Positions 5,779-13,725 of a DNA stretch of 19,528 bases are shown piece after piece. Each line of letters begins with the position of its first letter. Position 1 is the stretch's first letter. The notes beneath the pieces were generated by a model, which was not told the DNA's origin, made no database searches, and was given only the letters and a program-made list of their open reading frames with translations. A program made the translations under genes and the position numbers. Source of the DNA: SG-bin9 sp049323835 (GTDB taxonomy: Bacteria > Pseudomonadota > Alphaproteobacteria > Rhizobiales > Xanthobacteraceae); contig JBMOOJ010000051.1 in assembly GCA_049323835.1 (NCBI GenBank), positions 1-19,528 on the forward strand, given 5' to 3'.

Positions 5779-7730
5779 CGGGTCGGCGATTGCAGCGGTT
5801 GCCGCGTCACGTCGCCCTCGTCAGCGGCAAGGCCAAGAATATCCTTCATCGCTGGCAGGGCCGCATCCGCCATCGCCGCATGACCTTCCGCGGTCGGATG
5901 GATCGCGCCACCGTACACGGCGGAGAGAATGCCCCACGTCGCATCGTGGATGTCCGAGGGCGTCGCCGACGACACGCCCTGCGGATACGTCATCGCCGTG
6001 AAGTAGCTGTCATTGGCATCGCGAATCCAGCGCGCCCGCGGCGCGTAAGCACGGAACTCGCTGGCGCCACGGCCGCAGGCCATCGGCGAGTTGGCGGCCT
6101 CGACAAGGTCTGTGTTGAAGCTGTTGCCCTTCGCCGAGAAGCATTCGCGGTCGAACACCGGATCGTTCTCCGCGCGGGCGCAGAATCCGTGGTTGGCGAA
6201 TTCGGGGAGATGCGTATCGACGAAGGTCATGCGGTCGCGTGCGGTATCCTTGCAGAGCACGCCGCCGCCGCAGGTTGCGATGTCGCGCAGCCGCGGCAGG
6301 AATTCGTTCTGCACATAGTCGGACACCGCACTCAGCCGTTTCGGCTCGGCGTTGAAAGCCGGGTGGACGTCGAAGCCGCCGGGGCCGCCGGCGCAGGTTG
6401 CGCCGTTGGCGTAGGTCGGGTTGGCGTAGGTCGTGAAGACCACTCTCGACATGTCGCCGTCGAGCAAAGGTTTCAGCGCCTCGCGCAGGCGAGCGAACCG
6501 TTGCGGAAGCTCGCGCGCAAGGGCGTTGCGCGATTCATCGACAGTGCCGAGAACGCCGCTGCGGCGGAACAGCGCGCGCTCCGTGCCGGCATCGACGATC
6601 ACGTCGGCGACGAGACCCGAGAAGTTGATATCGTTGGCGCCGACGGACAGCAGGATCATGTCGAGCTGCCGGCCTGCTTGCCTGCGCTTGGCTGCGGCCA
6701 GCGCGTCGCGCAGATCGGCGACCTGGCCGACGACCGAGCCTTCGCAGTTGATGCTGCTGCGGGTGACGAGACATTCGCGCGCGCGCTGGCCGCCGAGCAG
6801 ACCTTCGGTGATCGTCGCGCCGGTACACGCGAGCGGCAGGAAGGTGACGGCGATGTGCTTGTGCTGAACGGCCAGCGCGATCGCCGCGCGCGTCTGGTAG
6901 CTGTAGAGCGAGCGGTGGCATGCCTGGTTGGACCACTGGGCGCTGCGCCGCTGCCAGTAATTCAAGGCGTCGGATGCGGCGTTCTCGCAGGCGCGGGTGC
7001 CATTGAAGCCGGCGCGGCTCGGGCGGAAATACTGGCTGGCGGGACCGCCGAGATAGGAGCGGAAGCAAAAGCCTTCATCGGCAAGCGCAACGGGGCGATC
7101 CGGATTGCCTTCGCCGGAAGCGATCGAGTCGCCGAGGCCGGCGATGAACACGTCGCGCACGGCGATCTCGGTGGTTACACGCTGCGGCGCCTCGGCGCTC
7201 GACACGTCGACGGTCACCGCCGTCGGCTTGCCGTAGCGGACGCGCAGGTTGACCGGCTCGTTGCAATCGGCCGACGACTGCCGCGGTTCGTCTCCGTCGT
7301 TGAACGTCCATGCGCAAACCGCGCCGACCGGCACCGTACCGGCGAGCCGCACGGTGACAGGATGATCCGTCGGCGTGAGATAGCTTTCCCTGGCGCCGTC
7401 CCGCGTGCATGGTTCGCTGACCTTGCCGGTCTGGTCGATGCACAGACGGCCCAGCATGTTGCGGGCCCAGCCGCGGCCATCGCTCTGGATCGCCAAGGCT
7501 TGCTCCGACGCCAGCACGTTGCCCGCGCGCAGGGCCTCGGCATGCAGGGTGAAGTCGCGCTCCTCGCGGAACATGCGAAAGCGGTTGCGAACTTCCCAGG
7601 TGATCTGGAGCTCGGGCTGCGAAGCGCCGTCGGCCGCCGGCTGGGCCGATGTGGGCATGGCCGCTCCTGCGGCTAACACCGCGAGCGCATACCGCATAAC
7701 GAAGGAACGCATCGCAAAGGAAGGGATCAT
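5775..7730 (-). CDS. Secreted cysteine-rich SGNH/GDSL hydrolase
   Basis: A 651-residue exported protein. A signal peptide covers about residues 1-29 (AMRSFVMRYALAVLAAGAAMPTSA). Residues 30-190 form an N-terminal region of unknown fold with TWEVRNRFRMF. The SGNH blocks follow: GDSIASGEGN (block I, Ser at 202), SVGANDINF (block III, N366), and GGAIHPTAEGH (block V, His at 611). The Asp normally three residues before that His is Gly here. The mature part has 16 cysteines, an even number, which suits disulphides in the periplasm or outside the cell. The family hydrolyses esters or acyl groups on lipids and polysaccharides; the substrate is unknown. Start: the frame opens at a TTG overlapping the upstream stop, but ATG 7728-7730 starts the signal peptide cleanly and is chosen. 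It lies 68 bases downstream of the YbhN-like gene, a likely operon partner. Confidence 0.85.
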   Translation of the reverse strand: MIPSFAMRSFVMRYALAVLAAGAAMPTSAQPAADGASQPELQITWEVRNRFRMFREERDFTLHAEALRAGNVLASEQALAIQSDGRGWARNMLGRLCIDQTGKVSEPCTRDGARESYLTPTDHPVTVRLAGTVPVGAVCAWTFNDGDEPRQSSADCNEPVNLRVRYGKPTAVTVDVSSAEAPQRVTTEIAVRDVFIAGLGDSIASGEGNPDRPVALADEGFCFRSYLGGPASQYFRPSRAGFNGTRACENAASDALNYWQRRSAQWSNQACHRSLYSYQTRAAIALAVQHKHIAVTFLPLACTGATITEGLLGGQRARECLVTRSSINCEGSVVGQVADLRDALAAAKRRQAGRQLDMILLSVGANDINFSGLVADVIVDAGTERALFRRSGVLGTVDESRNALARELPQRFARLREALKPLLDGDMSRVVFTTYANPTYANGATCAGGPGGFDVHPAFNAEPKRLSAVSDYVQNEFLPRLRDIATCGGGVLCKDTARDRMTFVDTHLPEFANHGFCARAENDPVFDRECFSAKGNSFNTDLVEAANSPMACGRGASEFRAYAPRARWIRDANDSYFTAMTYPQGVSSATPSDIHDATWGILSAVYGGAIHPTAEGHAAMADAALPAMKDILGLAADEGDVTRQPLQSPTR

Positions 7731-7798
7731 GGGACGCTTTTGAGCCCATGGTTGGGGCGGAAGTATGGGGGCGCCGCTGCCGCGGCGTTTCATCGCGT

Positions 7799-8851
7799 TC
7801 AAGCGTGCGGCGCGCGCGATTTCACCGGCTGTGGCAGCGCCGTCCGGGTATCGATCGCGCCGTTTCTCTTACGCTCCAGCCACGGCTGGATGACGCTGAG
7901 CCAGAGTTCGCGCGACCCCATGATCGAGATCGAGATCGCGAACGGGATCAGGAAGTAGAGGATACGGAACACCAGCAGCGAGGCAAGCAGGGGTTCCCGC
8001 TGAACCTGGGCAAGGCCAACCAGCATCGCCGCATCGAACACGCCGAGGCTGCCGGGCGCATGGCTGGCGAAGCCGAGCAGGGTGGCCAGGATAAAGACCA
8101 CCGACATCGACACGAAATCAACCGGGGCGTTGGCCGGCAGCAGAATGTACATCGCGAGCGCGCAGAAACCGAGATCGACGACGCCGATCAGGATTTGCAG
8201 CATCGTTAGCGGCGCGGACGGCAGCACCACCTTCCAGCCGTTCTGGCCAAGCTCGCGCTGGCCCCGCGACAGCCAGATCAAATAGATCGCGATTGCCACC
8301 AGGAAGCCGATGCCGATCAGGCGGTTGACGAGGCTTGGCAGCAGGTCGATGGCCGCAGCCGCATCGGGATGCCAGATCATGCCGATACCGAGAACGAAGG
8401 TGTTGCCGAGCCAGAAGGTGAGGCCGGAAATGAAGCAGATTTTGGCAACGTCGATCGCGCTCAGGCCGTAGTCGGAGTAGATGCGGAAACGGATGGCGCC
8501 GCCGGTGAACACCGTGGCGCCGAGGTTGTGGCCGATCGTGTAGCTGGTGAAGCTCGACAGCGCGGCGATCCGGTACGGCACGTGACGTTTATCGATCGTG
8601 CGCAGCGCGAAGAAATCGTAGAACGTCAGTGTCGCGAACGCGCCCATCACACACATCGCCGCAAGCGCGACCTGTCCGGCCTTCATCTCCGTCAACGCCG
8701 TGAGAACGATCGCCGCATCGACGCCTTTCAGCGTGCGCATCAGATGCATGATGGCGAGCGCGATGATCAGGAGGCTTGCAGCGATCCCGACGCGCTTCCA
8801 GCCGATCTTCTCATGAAAGAAGCGTCCGAAGGCGCTCAACAGCCGACGCAT
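7799..8851 (-). CDS. YbhN/UPF0104-like integral membrane protein (MprF flippase-domain family)
   Basis: A 350-residue polytopic membrane protein with about eight hydrophobic segments, at roughly 21-38, 60-80, 97-112, 137-160, 177-194, 213-240, 247-262 and 288-311. GHNLGATVFTGGAIRFRIYSDYGLS (107-131) and SHAPGSLGVFDAAML (263-277) are the two landmark motifs of the lysylphosphatidylglycerol synthase membrane-domain family. The catalytic aminoacyl-transfer domain of true MprF is absent, so this is the flippase-like half alone, as in E. coli YbhN. A role in moving or handling a lipid across the inner membrane is inferred from the family. Start: the frame reaches TTG 8908, but ATG 8849-8851 has GGGAGG at ideal spacing. 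The C-terminal tail is short and basic. An exported SGNH hydrolase follows on the same strand, suggesting joint envelope work. Confidence 0.87.
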   Translation of the reverse strand: MRRLLSAFGRFFHEKIGWKRVGIAASLLIIALAIMHLMRTLKGVDAAIVLTALTEMKAGQVALAAMCVMGAFATLTFYDFFALRTIDKRHVPYRIAALSSFTSYTIGHNLGATVFTGGAIRFRIYSDYGLSAIDVAKICFISGLTFWLGNTFVLGIGMIWHPDAAAAIDLLPSLVNRLIGIGFLVAIAIYLIWLSRGQRELGQNGWKVVLPSAPLTMLQILIGVVDLGFCALAMYILLPANAPVDFVSMSVVFILATLLGFASHAPGSLGVFDAAMLVGLAQVQREPLLASLLVFRILYFLIPFAISISIMGSRELWLSVIQPWLERKRNGAIDTRTALPQPVKSRAPHA

Positions 8852-9175
8852 ACATCCTCCCGGCAGGGTGCGGAATTGCAGAAAGCCGATTGGGGAAACA
8901 TCATGCAAGCGGCTGGAAAGTCACCCATATCGCAAAACCCATACGGCAAAAATGCGTCAATTGGAAATGCCGTTCGCTCTTGACAAAACCTTCACGCGGC
9001 AGGGTAAAGGCGCCCCCGCTGTCATCTTGCTTTCACACTTCGGCCCGACCGACTGCCCGATCTGAAGATAGGATGCGGTCGGGGACTGGCAACCGGCTTG
9101 CGGAGAGGTGACAGCGCCGCGGCCATCGCAGCGAACTGTCAGCGAAAACTACCTGGATAGGGCCGTGCGGGCGAT
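8852..9175. other. Intergenic region upstream of the YbhN-like gene
   Basis: These 324 bases separate two minus-strand genes. No supported gene is seen. It must hold the promoter of the YbhN-like gene; on the minus strand a TTGACG followed by AT-rich sequence around 8930-8965 is the best candidate but has a poor -10. CCCGACCG (9044-9051) and CGGTCGGG (9076-9083) form an 8-base inverted repeat with a 24-base loop. Confidence 0.45.
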
Positions 9176-9604
9176 CTATGCCTTGCGCAAGGCGAAGTGG
9201 GCGCCGCAGAACGCCATCAACGCGCCGAGCACCAGCGCGGCGACCCCGGCCAGCACGCCGGAGACGGTCGGGATCGGACTTGGCCCGGCCGCCGCCTGAC
9301 CGGCCCCTGCCAGCACCAGCACCACGGTGCCGATCAGGAATTGCCGCATCCGCTGCGGAATCTGTCCGGAGATGGCGCTGTCCATCAGGGTTACGGTGAC
9401 GTAGCCGGCGACGAACGCGACGGTCGCGATCAGCCACCAGGCGATCGCAGCGCCGGCCGGGATCATGGGCCCCGGGCGCCAAAGCCCGCCGAGATCGAGG
9501 CCGAACCGCGCTCCCAGCATATGCGTCGCCAGCGCGAGCAGCACGCCCGACAACATGGCGCCAGCGAGAATCAGATGTCGCGGAAAGTAGGCCGGCTTGT
9601 CCAT
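9176..9604 (-). CDS. Small four-span membrane protein, unknown function
   Basis: A 142-residue protein I do not recognise. It has four hydrophobic segments at about 10-29, 47-72, 87-106 and 112-138, joined by short loops. The loop after the second span carries MDSAISGQIPQRMRQ; the one after the first carries GARFGLDLGGLWRPGP. There is one Cys (133) and no signal peptide separate from the first span. The ATG at 9602-9604 is the first in frame and makes a sensible N-terminus (MDKPAYFPRH), though no good ribosome site precedes it. It is divergent from the next membrane protein gene, about 95 bases away. Composition and frame use are like its neighbours, so it is probably real. An inner-membrane location is the only inference offered. 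Confidence 0.65.
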   Translation of the reverse strand: MDKPAYFPRHLILAGAMLSGVLLALATHMLGARFGLDLGGLWRPGPMIPAGAAIAWWLIATVAFVAGYVTVTLMDSAISGQIPQRMRQFLIGTVVLVLAGAGQAAAGPSPIPTVSGVLAGVAALVLGALMAFCGAHFALRKA

Positions 9605-9698
9605 GAGGTGACAACGGGTGCGTGGCTGCGACGCCTCTTGTAGGATAGGGTCGGGCGGACGCGCAAGCCGCGCGTCGTTCTTGCAGCAGGCGGCGCCG

Positions 9699-10283
9699 TT
9701 GTCCGATTTGGTCTCGAGCGATACTTCGATCCGTTATACCTTCAAGGCATCGCTGATCCTGTCGGCCAACCAGTTAGAGCTCGACGATCAGGGGCTCCAC
9801 TGGCGCATCGGCAGCCGATCGGGCACGTGGCCGTTATCGTCGATCGCGACGGTCCGGCTTTCGTACCGCCCCGTGTCGATGCAGGCACGGCGCTTTCGCG
9901 CCGATATCGGCAACGAGCGCGGCGAAACGCTGCCGGTCTTCTCGACCACATGGCAGACGGTAGCGCTGATGCAGCCGCAGGACAGCGACTATCGCGCCTT
10001 CATACTTGCCCTGCACGGCCGCCTGCACGCGATCGGCAGCAAGGCAAGTTTCGTTGCGGGACTGAAGCCATGGCTCTATCAGGCCGCGGCCGGCGTGCTG
10101 GTGCTGGTCGGTCTGGCGATCGCCGGCCTGTTCGTGCGCGCGATCTGGTCGGGGCTATGGGCGGGCGCGTTCTTCGTGGTCGCCTTCGCCGCGCTTTTCG
10201 CCTGGCAGGTCGGCGGCTTCATTCGCCGCAACCGGCCGCGGCGCTACACCCCCGACAAGGTGCCGGACGATCTGCTGCCCTAG
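9699..10283 (+). CDS. Membrane-anchored PH-like/DUF-type protein, unknown function
   Basis: About 194 residues, not assigned to a named family. The first 115 residues are soluble and look like a beta-rich domain: repeated strands with LILSANQLELDDQGLHWRIG, WPLSSIATVRLSYRP and LPVFSTTWQTVALM. A helix with YRAFILALHGRL follows, then two membrane spans at about 126-147 and 153-174, and a short basic tail (RRNRPRRY). This strand-rich head resembles pleckstrin-homology-like domains of bacterial membrane proteins, as an inference only. Start: the frame opens at GTG 9618, but the sequence before SDLVSSDTSIRY looks like untranslated DNA, so TTG 9699 is preferred with CAGG upstream; this is uncertain. 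The stop lies three bases from the convergent universal-stress-protein stop. Confidence 0.65.
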   Translation: MSDLVSSDTSIRYTFKASLILSANQLELDDQGLHWRIGSRSGTWPLSSIATVRLSYRPVSMQARRFRADIGNERGETLPVFSTTWQTVALMQPQDSDYRAFILALHGRLHAIGSKASFVAGLKPWLYQAAAGVLVLVGLAIAGLFVRAIWSGLWAGAFFVVAFAALFAWQVGGFIRRNRPRRYTPDKVPDDLLP

Positions 10284-10286
10284 CGG

Positions 10287-10712
10287 CTAGTGCCGGACAA
10301 CGAGCACTGAACACGTTGCGTAGCGCACGACGTGCCCGGCGTTGGAGCCAAGGAAATAGGTTTTCATGGCTGGGCGGTGCGACGTCATCACGATGAGATC
10401 GGCACCGATCTCGGCGGCTTCTTCCAGAATCTCGTGATAGATGCCGCCCTGACGCACCACGCTCGAAATCCGCTTTGCCTCAATCCCCGACTCGCGCGCG
10501 ACGATCGCAAGCGCTTCCTCGGAAGACTGGCGCTGCTGGGTGTCGAAATCCGCCGGCACATATTCGGCGAGCATCACCGGCGTCATCGGCAGCACGTTCA
10601 GCAGCTTCACCATTCCATCGTACGTTTTTGCGAGCGTCGCCGCGGTATCGATCGCCGGCTTGGCAAGATCGGTGTCGGCGAGATCGATCGGAACCAGGAT
10701 GGACTTGAACAT
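10287..10712 (-). CDS. Universal stress protein (UspA family)
   Basis: A 141-residue single-domain universal stress protein of normal length. It starts MFKSILVPIDLADTD, the standard first strand and loop. The C-terminal part reads GADLIVMTSHRPAMKTYFLGS and then VVRYATCSVLVVRH, which matches the nucleotide-binding end of the family. The first Gly of the usual G-X2-G-X9-G-S/T motif is replaced (TSHRP at 110-114), while the later GS (122-123) is kept, so ATP binding is uncertain. The frame is open far upstream, but ATG 10710-10712 has GGGAGG at ideal spacing and fits the family. It lies downstream of the SixA-type gene on the same strand with a 95-base gap, so cotranscription is possible. Cytoplasmic stress role by family. 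Confidence 0.92.
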   Translation of the reverse strand: MFKSILVPIDLADTDLAKPAIDTAATLAKTYDGMVKLLNVLPMTPVMLAEYVPADFDTQQRQSSEEALAIVARESGIEAKRISSVVRQGGIYHEILEEAAEIGADLIVMTSHRPAMKTYFLGSNAGHVVRYATCSVLVVRH

Positions 10713-10807
10713 GGATGCCTCCCAAGCCGTGAGTGGGCGATCGCCAATGGTCGTTTCCAGATGCGGCCGTCGGCCATGGTTGCACGACAATGCGGGGAAC
10801 GCCAAGG

Positions 10808-11338
10808 TCAGAGGCGTTCCGGCGTCTCCCGCAGCAACCTCGGGCTGAGGAAACGGACCAGCTTGCCGCCGCGGAACGCAACGTCGTCCCACGTCTTCGC
10901 GTCGAAATCGATGATCACGACGCCGCTGGTCGGCAGGTTGTCCTCGAGTTCGCGCAGGCTCTGCTTGTCGCCGCCTGCCGCGAGCGCGAATGCGAGCTCA
11001 TGCAGGCCCGGATTGTGCGCCACGATCATCAGCCGCCCGGTCTTGCGGCCCGCGAAGCCGTGGATGACCTGAAGGATGTCGGAAGGGGTCGAATGATAGA
11101 GTTCATCGACGACCTCGACGGCGGCGTCAGGCAACAGGGCCGACATCTCGTCCCACGTCTGCCGCGCCCGCACCGCGCCCGACACGAGAACCTGATCCGG
11201 CGCCTCGTGCCTGGCAAGCCATTCGCCGATCTCGCGTGCGTCGCCGTGGCCACGCTGGTCCAGCCGGCGATCGTGATCCTTGCCGCTCGGGCTGTCGCGT
11301 TCGGTCTTGGCGTGCCGCAGCAGGATCAGGCGAAGCAT
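10808..11338 (-). CDS. sixA: SixA-type phosphohistidine phosphatase (histidine phosphatase family)
   Basis: A 176-residue member of the histidine phosphatase superfamily (COG2062). LLRHAKTERD at 6-15 holds the catalytic R8-H9. RARQTW (57-62) supplies a further active-site Arg, E79 is the likely acid, and MIVAHNPG (104-111) holds the second catalytic His. The short form without a signal peptide fits the SixA group, known in E. coli for dephosphorylating Hpt domains. An orphan Hpt protein is encoded about 10 kb away in this window, but a direct link is speculation. Start: ATG 11336-11338 gives MLRLILLRHA, directly at the first strand; upstream codons to 11368 add nothing conserved. It is divergent from the FAD oxidoreductase gene. 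Other substrates (small phosphoesters) cannot be excluded. Confidence 0.88.
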   Translation of the reverse strand: MLRLILLRHAKTERDSPSGKDHDRRLDQRGHGDAREIGEWLARHEAPDQVLVSGAVRARQTWDEMSALLPDAAVEVVDELYHSTPSDILQVIHGFAGRKTGRLMIVAHNPGLHELAFALAAGGDKQSLRELEDNLPTSGVVIIDFDAKTWDDVAFRGGKLVRFLSPRLLRETPERL

Positions 11339-11487
11339 CGGATCAATCTCATCCTCGCTGCGGCGCAAGCCGGGGTTCTGGTGTCGCCGCAGGTGTTGCG
11401 GGATTCGTTTCCATCATGCATTCCGAAGATGGATCAGCGGCAAGTCAAGCCGGTGACAACCGCCGCTGCGATCCGTATGAACAGATC

Positions 11488-12969
11488 ATGACAGACGCTT
11501 CGCAACAAGCCGCCGTGTCGCCGCATTCGGAGCCGGTCGACAAGATCGCGATCGCAATCCGGTCGCGGCTCACGTTCAATCTCGATGTCGATGTGGTCGT
11601 GGTGGGCGGCGGACTGGCCGGCCTTACCGTGGCGCGCGAAGTTGCCAGGATGGGAGCGACGGTGGCGCTCCTGGAGGCGCGGCACATCGGCTGGAACGCC
11701 TCGGGGCATCACCTTGGCGGCGTCATGCCGGGCTTCGGCACGCCGATCGCTGATCTGATCGCGCGCGTCGGCATCGAGGATGCGCGCGAGCTCTGGAACC
11801 TCTCGAAGGAGGGGGCCGACTACGTTCGCGCTGCGTCACGAGAAGATCTGATCCCCGGCATCACCTTGCGGGAAGGCGCGCTCGAGGTTTCCAATGTCGA
11901 CTCAGGCGATCAACTTGTCGGGCGTCTGCAAATGCTCAACGAGGACTTCCAGACCGAGGCCGAGGGATGGCAAGCCGAGCGCGTCCGTGAGGAACTCGGC
12001 ACGCAACGCTACTTCCACGGCGTCTACTATCCCTCCGCTTTCCAGATCGATCCGCGCAAGTATGTCCGCGGCCTTGCCGATCTCGCGCGCCGCGAAGGCG
12101 TGCGCATTTTCGAGGACACGCCGGTCATCAGCATCGATCCGTCGGGCATCCGCAAACGGGTGATGACGCCGTCTGCACGCTTGCGCGCATCGCACATCGT
12201 GCTTGCGGGTAACGTTCATCTCGGCACGCCGCTGCCGAGACTGACCGAAACGCTCGTTCCGGTCTGGCGTCACGCCGCGGTCACCGAGCCGCTGGGGTCG
12301 CGGCTGCTCGAGATCATGCACTTCCGCGGCATGGTCGGCGACACCGACGGCATCGACCAGTTTCGTGTCTTCGATGGTGATCGCCTGATGTGGTCCAGTC
12401 CGGAAACGACCTGGGACGCGAAGCCGGCGCGGTTTGCAGCCGCGATCCAGCGGCGCATCGCGGCGGTGCTGCCGAAGCTCGGCAAGGTCGGCATTGCGGA
12501 TGCCTGGAGCGGCGTTTTCGGACAGACTGTCCATGGCATGCCGCAGGTCGGCCAACTGCGTCCCGGTCTGTGGGTGGCGAGCGGCTTTGGTCGTCAGGGT
12601 CTCAACACGACAGCCATGGGCGGATTGGTGGTGGCGCGAGGCATGCTGTGGGGCGACGATCGCTGGAAGCTGTTCTCGCCGTTCGAGTTGGTGTGGGCCG
12701 GCGGAACGGGCGGCCGGGTGGTAGCGCAGGCGATCCTGTCCTGGTCGCGTGCGACGGCGTCAGCGGCGGGGGCACTGTCGCGCTATCGCGAACGGGCGCG
12801 CCTGAAGGAGCGTCAGCGCGAAATCCGTCTTGCCAATGCCAATCGCCAGGTGCGCGCCCAGGCAGCTCAGCGCCGGCCTCCCGGCGCGGGTCCGGCGCGG
12901 AAGCCGCCTGCGTCCGGGCCGGCTCAGTCTGCCGCGCCGCAGGAAGGGGCTGGCAGCGGCTCCGCATAA
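11488..12969 (+). CDS. FAD-dependent oxidoreductase, DAO/PuuB-like family
   Basis: A 493-residue flavoprotein of the D-amino-acid-oxidase/glycine-oxidase superfamily. The FAD fingerprint GGGLAG lies at 40-45 and the strand-end acid is E63. WNASGHHLGGVMPGF (69-83) corresponds to the GASGRNGG motif of gamma-glutamylputrescine oxidoreductase-like proteins. AGNVHLGTPLPRLTETLVPVWRHAAVTEPL is typical of the substrate-domain switch. ASGFGRQGLNTTAMGG near the end binds flavin. It should oxidise an amine or amino acid, but the substrate is not readable. Residues from about 419 to the end form a long basic, Ala/Pro/Arg-rich tail (RERARLKERQREIRLANAN then proline-rich), which is unusual. Start: ATG 11488 chosen; ATG 11416 is possible and would add 24 residues. 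Neither has a strong ribosome site. It is divergent from sixA. Confidence 0.82.
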   Translation: MTDASQQAAVSPHSEPVDKIAIAIRSRLTFNLDVDVVVVGGGLAGLTVAREVARMGATVALLEARHIGWNASGHHLGGVMPGFGTPIADLIARVGIEDARELWNLSKEGADYVRAASREDLIPGITLREGALEVSNVDSGDQLVGRLQMLNEDFQTEAEGWQAERVREELGTQRYFHGVYYPSAFQIDPRKYVRGLADLARREGVRIFEDTPVISIDPSGIRKRVMTPSARLRASHIVLAGNVHLGTPLPRLTETLVPVWRHAAVTEPLGSRLLEIMHFRGMVGDTDGIDQFRVFDGDRLMWSSPETTWDAKPARFAAAIQRRIAAVLPKLGKVGIADAWSGVFGQTVHGMPQVGQLRPGLWVASGFGRQGLNTTAMGGLVVARGMLWGDDRWKLFSPFELVWAGGTGGRVVAQAILSWSRATASAAGALSRYRERARLKERQREIRLANANRQVRAQAAQRRPPGAGPARKPPASGPAQSAAPQEGAGSGSA

Positions 12970-13053
12970 GCGCGGAACCTCGCAGGAAAGTGAGGCTCCA
13001 CGATCCGGGCGCAGGTGTAACTATCGGACACGGTTTGCGTACCTGTTTCGGCC

Positions 13054-13070
13054 GGACCGCCGGTCGGTCC
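13054..13070. other. Short hairpin in the msrB leader
   Basis: GGACCG (13054-13059) pairs with CGGTCC (13065-13070) over a five-base loop, about 30 bases before the msrB start. It may be a leader hairpin or chance in GC-rich DNA. Confidence 0.3.
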
Positions 13071-13098
13071 GCATCTCGCGCTGCGCAAGGAGCCTTCG

Positions 13099-13605
13099 AT
13101 GATCGATCGTCGCATTCTGTTGTCTTCCGTCGCCGTGTTCGGAGGCTTGTTGGCGTTCCGGTGGTTGCGTGCGTCCGATGCGAACGCTGCCGGTGACAAG
13201 AAATTCGAGATCGAGAAGACTCCGGACGAGTGGCGCAAGCAATTGTCGCCCGCCGCTTACAACGTGCTTCGCGAGCACGGCACCGAGCGTCCGTTCACGA
13301 GCCCCCTCGACAAGGAGAAACGCAAGGGCACGTTCGTCTGCGCCGGCTGCGACCTGCCGCTGTTCTCGTCCGACACCAAATTCGACAGCGGCACCGGCTG
13401 GCCCAGTTTCTACCAGACGCTGCCGAACGCCGTGGGCACGACGGTCGATCGCAGCTTCATGATGGTGCGCACGGAAGTGCATTGCCGCCGTTGCGGCGGC
13501 CATCTCGGCCACGTCTTCGAGGACGGGCCGAAGCCGACCGGCCTGCGCTACTGCATGAACGGCGTCTCGCTCGCCTTCAAGCCGTCGGAGGCGTCGCCGT
13601 CCTGA
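13099..13605 (+). CDS. msrB: Exported peptide-methionine (R)-S-oxide reductase MsrB
   Basis: A 168-residue MsrB, which reduces methionine-R-sulfoxide in damaged proteins. The zinc ligands are C81-X2-C84 (CAGC) and C129-X2-C132 (CRRC). DSGTGWPSF (96-104) is the substrate pocket, and the catalytic Cys is C152 in RYCMNGVSL. The N-terminus is a signal: MIDRRILLSSVAVFGGLLAF then DANAAG. The RRILL pattern before the hydrophobic stretch resembles a twin-arginine signal, so export of a folded, zinc-loaded enzyme is plausible; it could also be a membrane anchor. AAGGAG seven bases before ATG 13099 fixes the start. It stands alone between the FAD oxidoreductase and the flagellar block. A periplasmic repair role is inferred from the signal. 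Confidence 0.94.
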   Translation: MIDRRILLSSVAVFGGLLAFRWLRASDANAAGDKKFEIEKTPDEWRKQLSPAAYNVLREHGTERPFTSPLDKEKRKGTFVCAGCDLPLFSSDTKFDSGTGWPSFYQTLPNAVGTTVDRSFMMVRTEVHCRRCGGHLGHVFEDGPKPTGLRYCMNGVSLAFKPSEASPS

Positions 13606-13638
13606 CGGCCGCGGCGGGCCGCAGCCTTCGGCCAGACA

Positions 13639-13682
13639 GGCAAGAATTGCCCCGCTAGGCAAATGCGCCCCGGTTATTTGCC
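13639..13682. promoter_or_regulatory. GGCAA/TTGCC palindromes upstream of the flgE promoter (possible FlbD enhancer)
   Basis: GGCAAGAATTGCC at 13639-13651 is a palindrome with five-base arms. GGCAAAT (13658-13664) and ATTTGCC (13676-13682) form a second inverted repeat around an 11-base spacer. They lie about 45-90 bases upstream of the sigma-54 promoter, the usual place for the activator FlbD to bind flagellar enhancers in Caulobacter relatives. The symmetry is seen; the factor is inferred. Confidence 0.45.
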
Positions 13683-13725
13683 CGGAGCGCTTCGCTTACA
13701 TATCTGATTTGTCTTCACTTTTTCT

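Noticed and set aside
5652..7676. A 674-codon open frame on the plus strand
   Set aside because: It lies opposite the SGNH hydrolase, which has a signal peptide and catalytic motifs; the mirror product has neither.
8868..9065. Small plus-strand frame including MPFALDKTFTRQGKGAP
   Set aside because: No ribosome binding site, no recognisable domain, and it sits in the promoter region of the minus-strand YbhN-like gene. It could be a small gene but cannot be supported.
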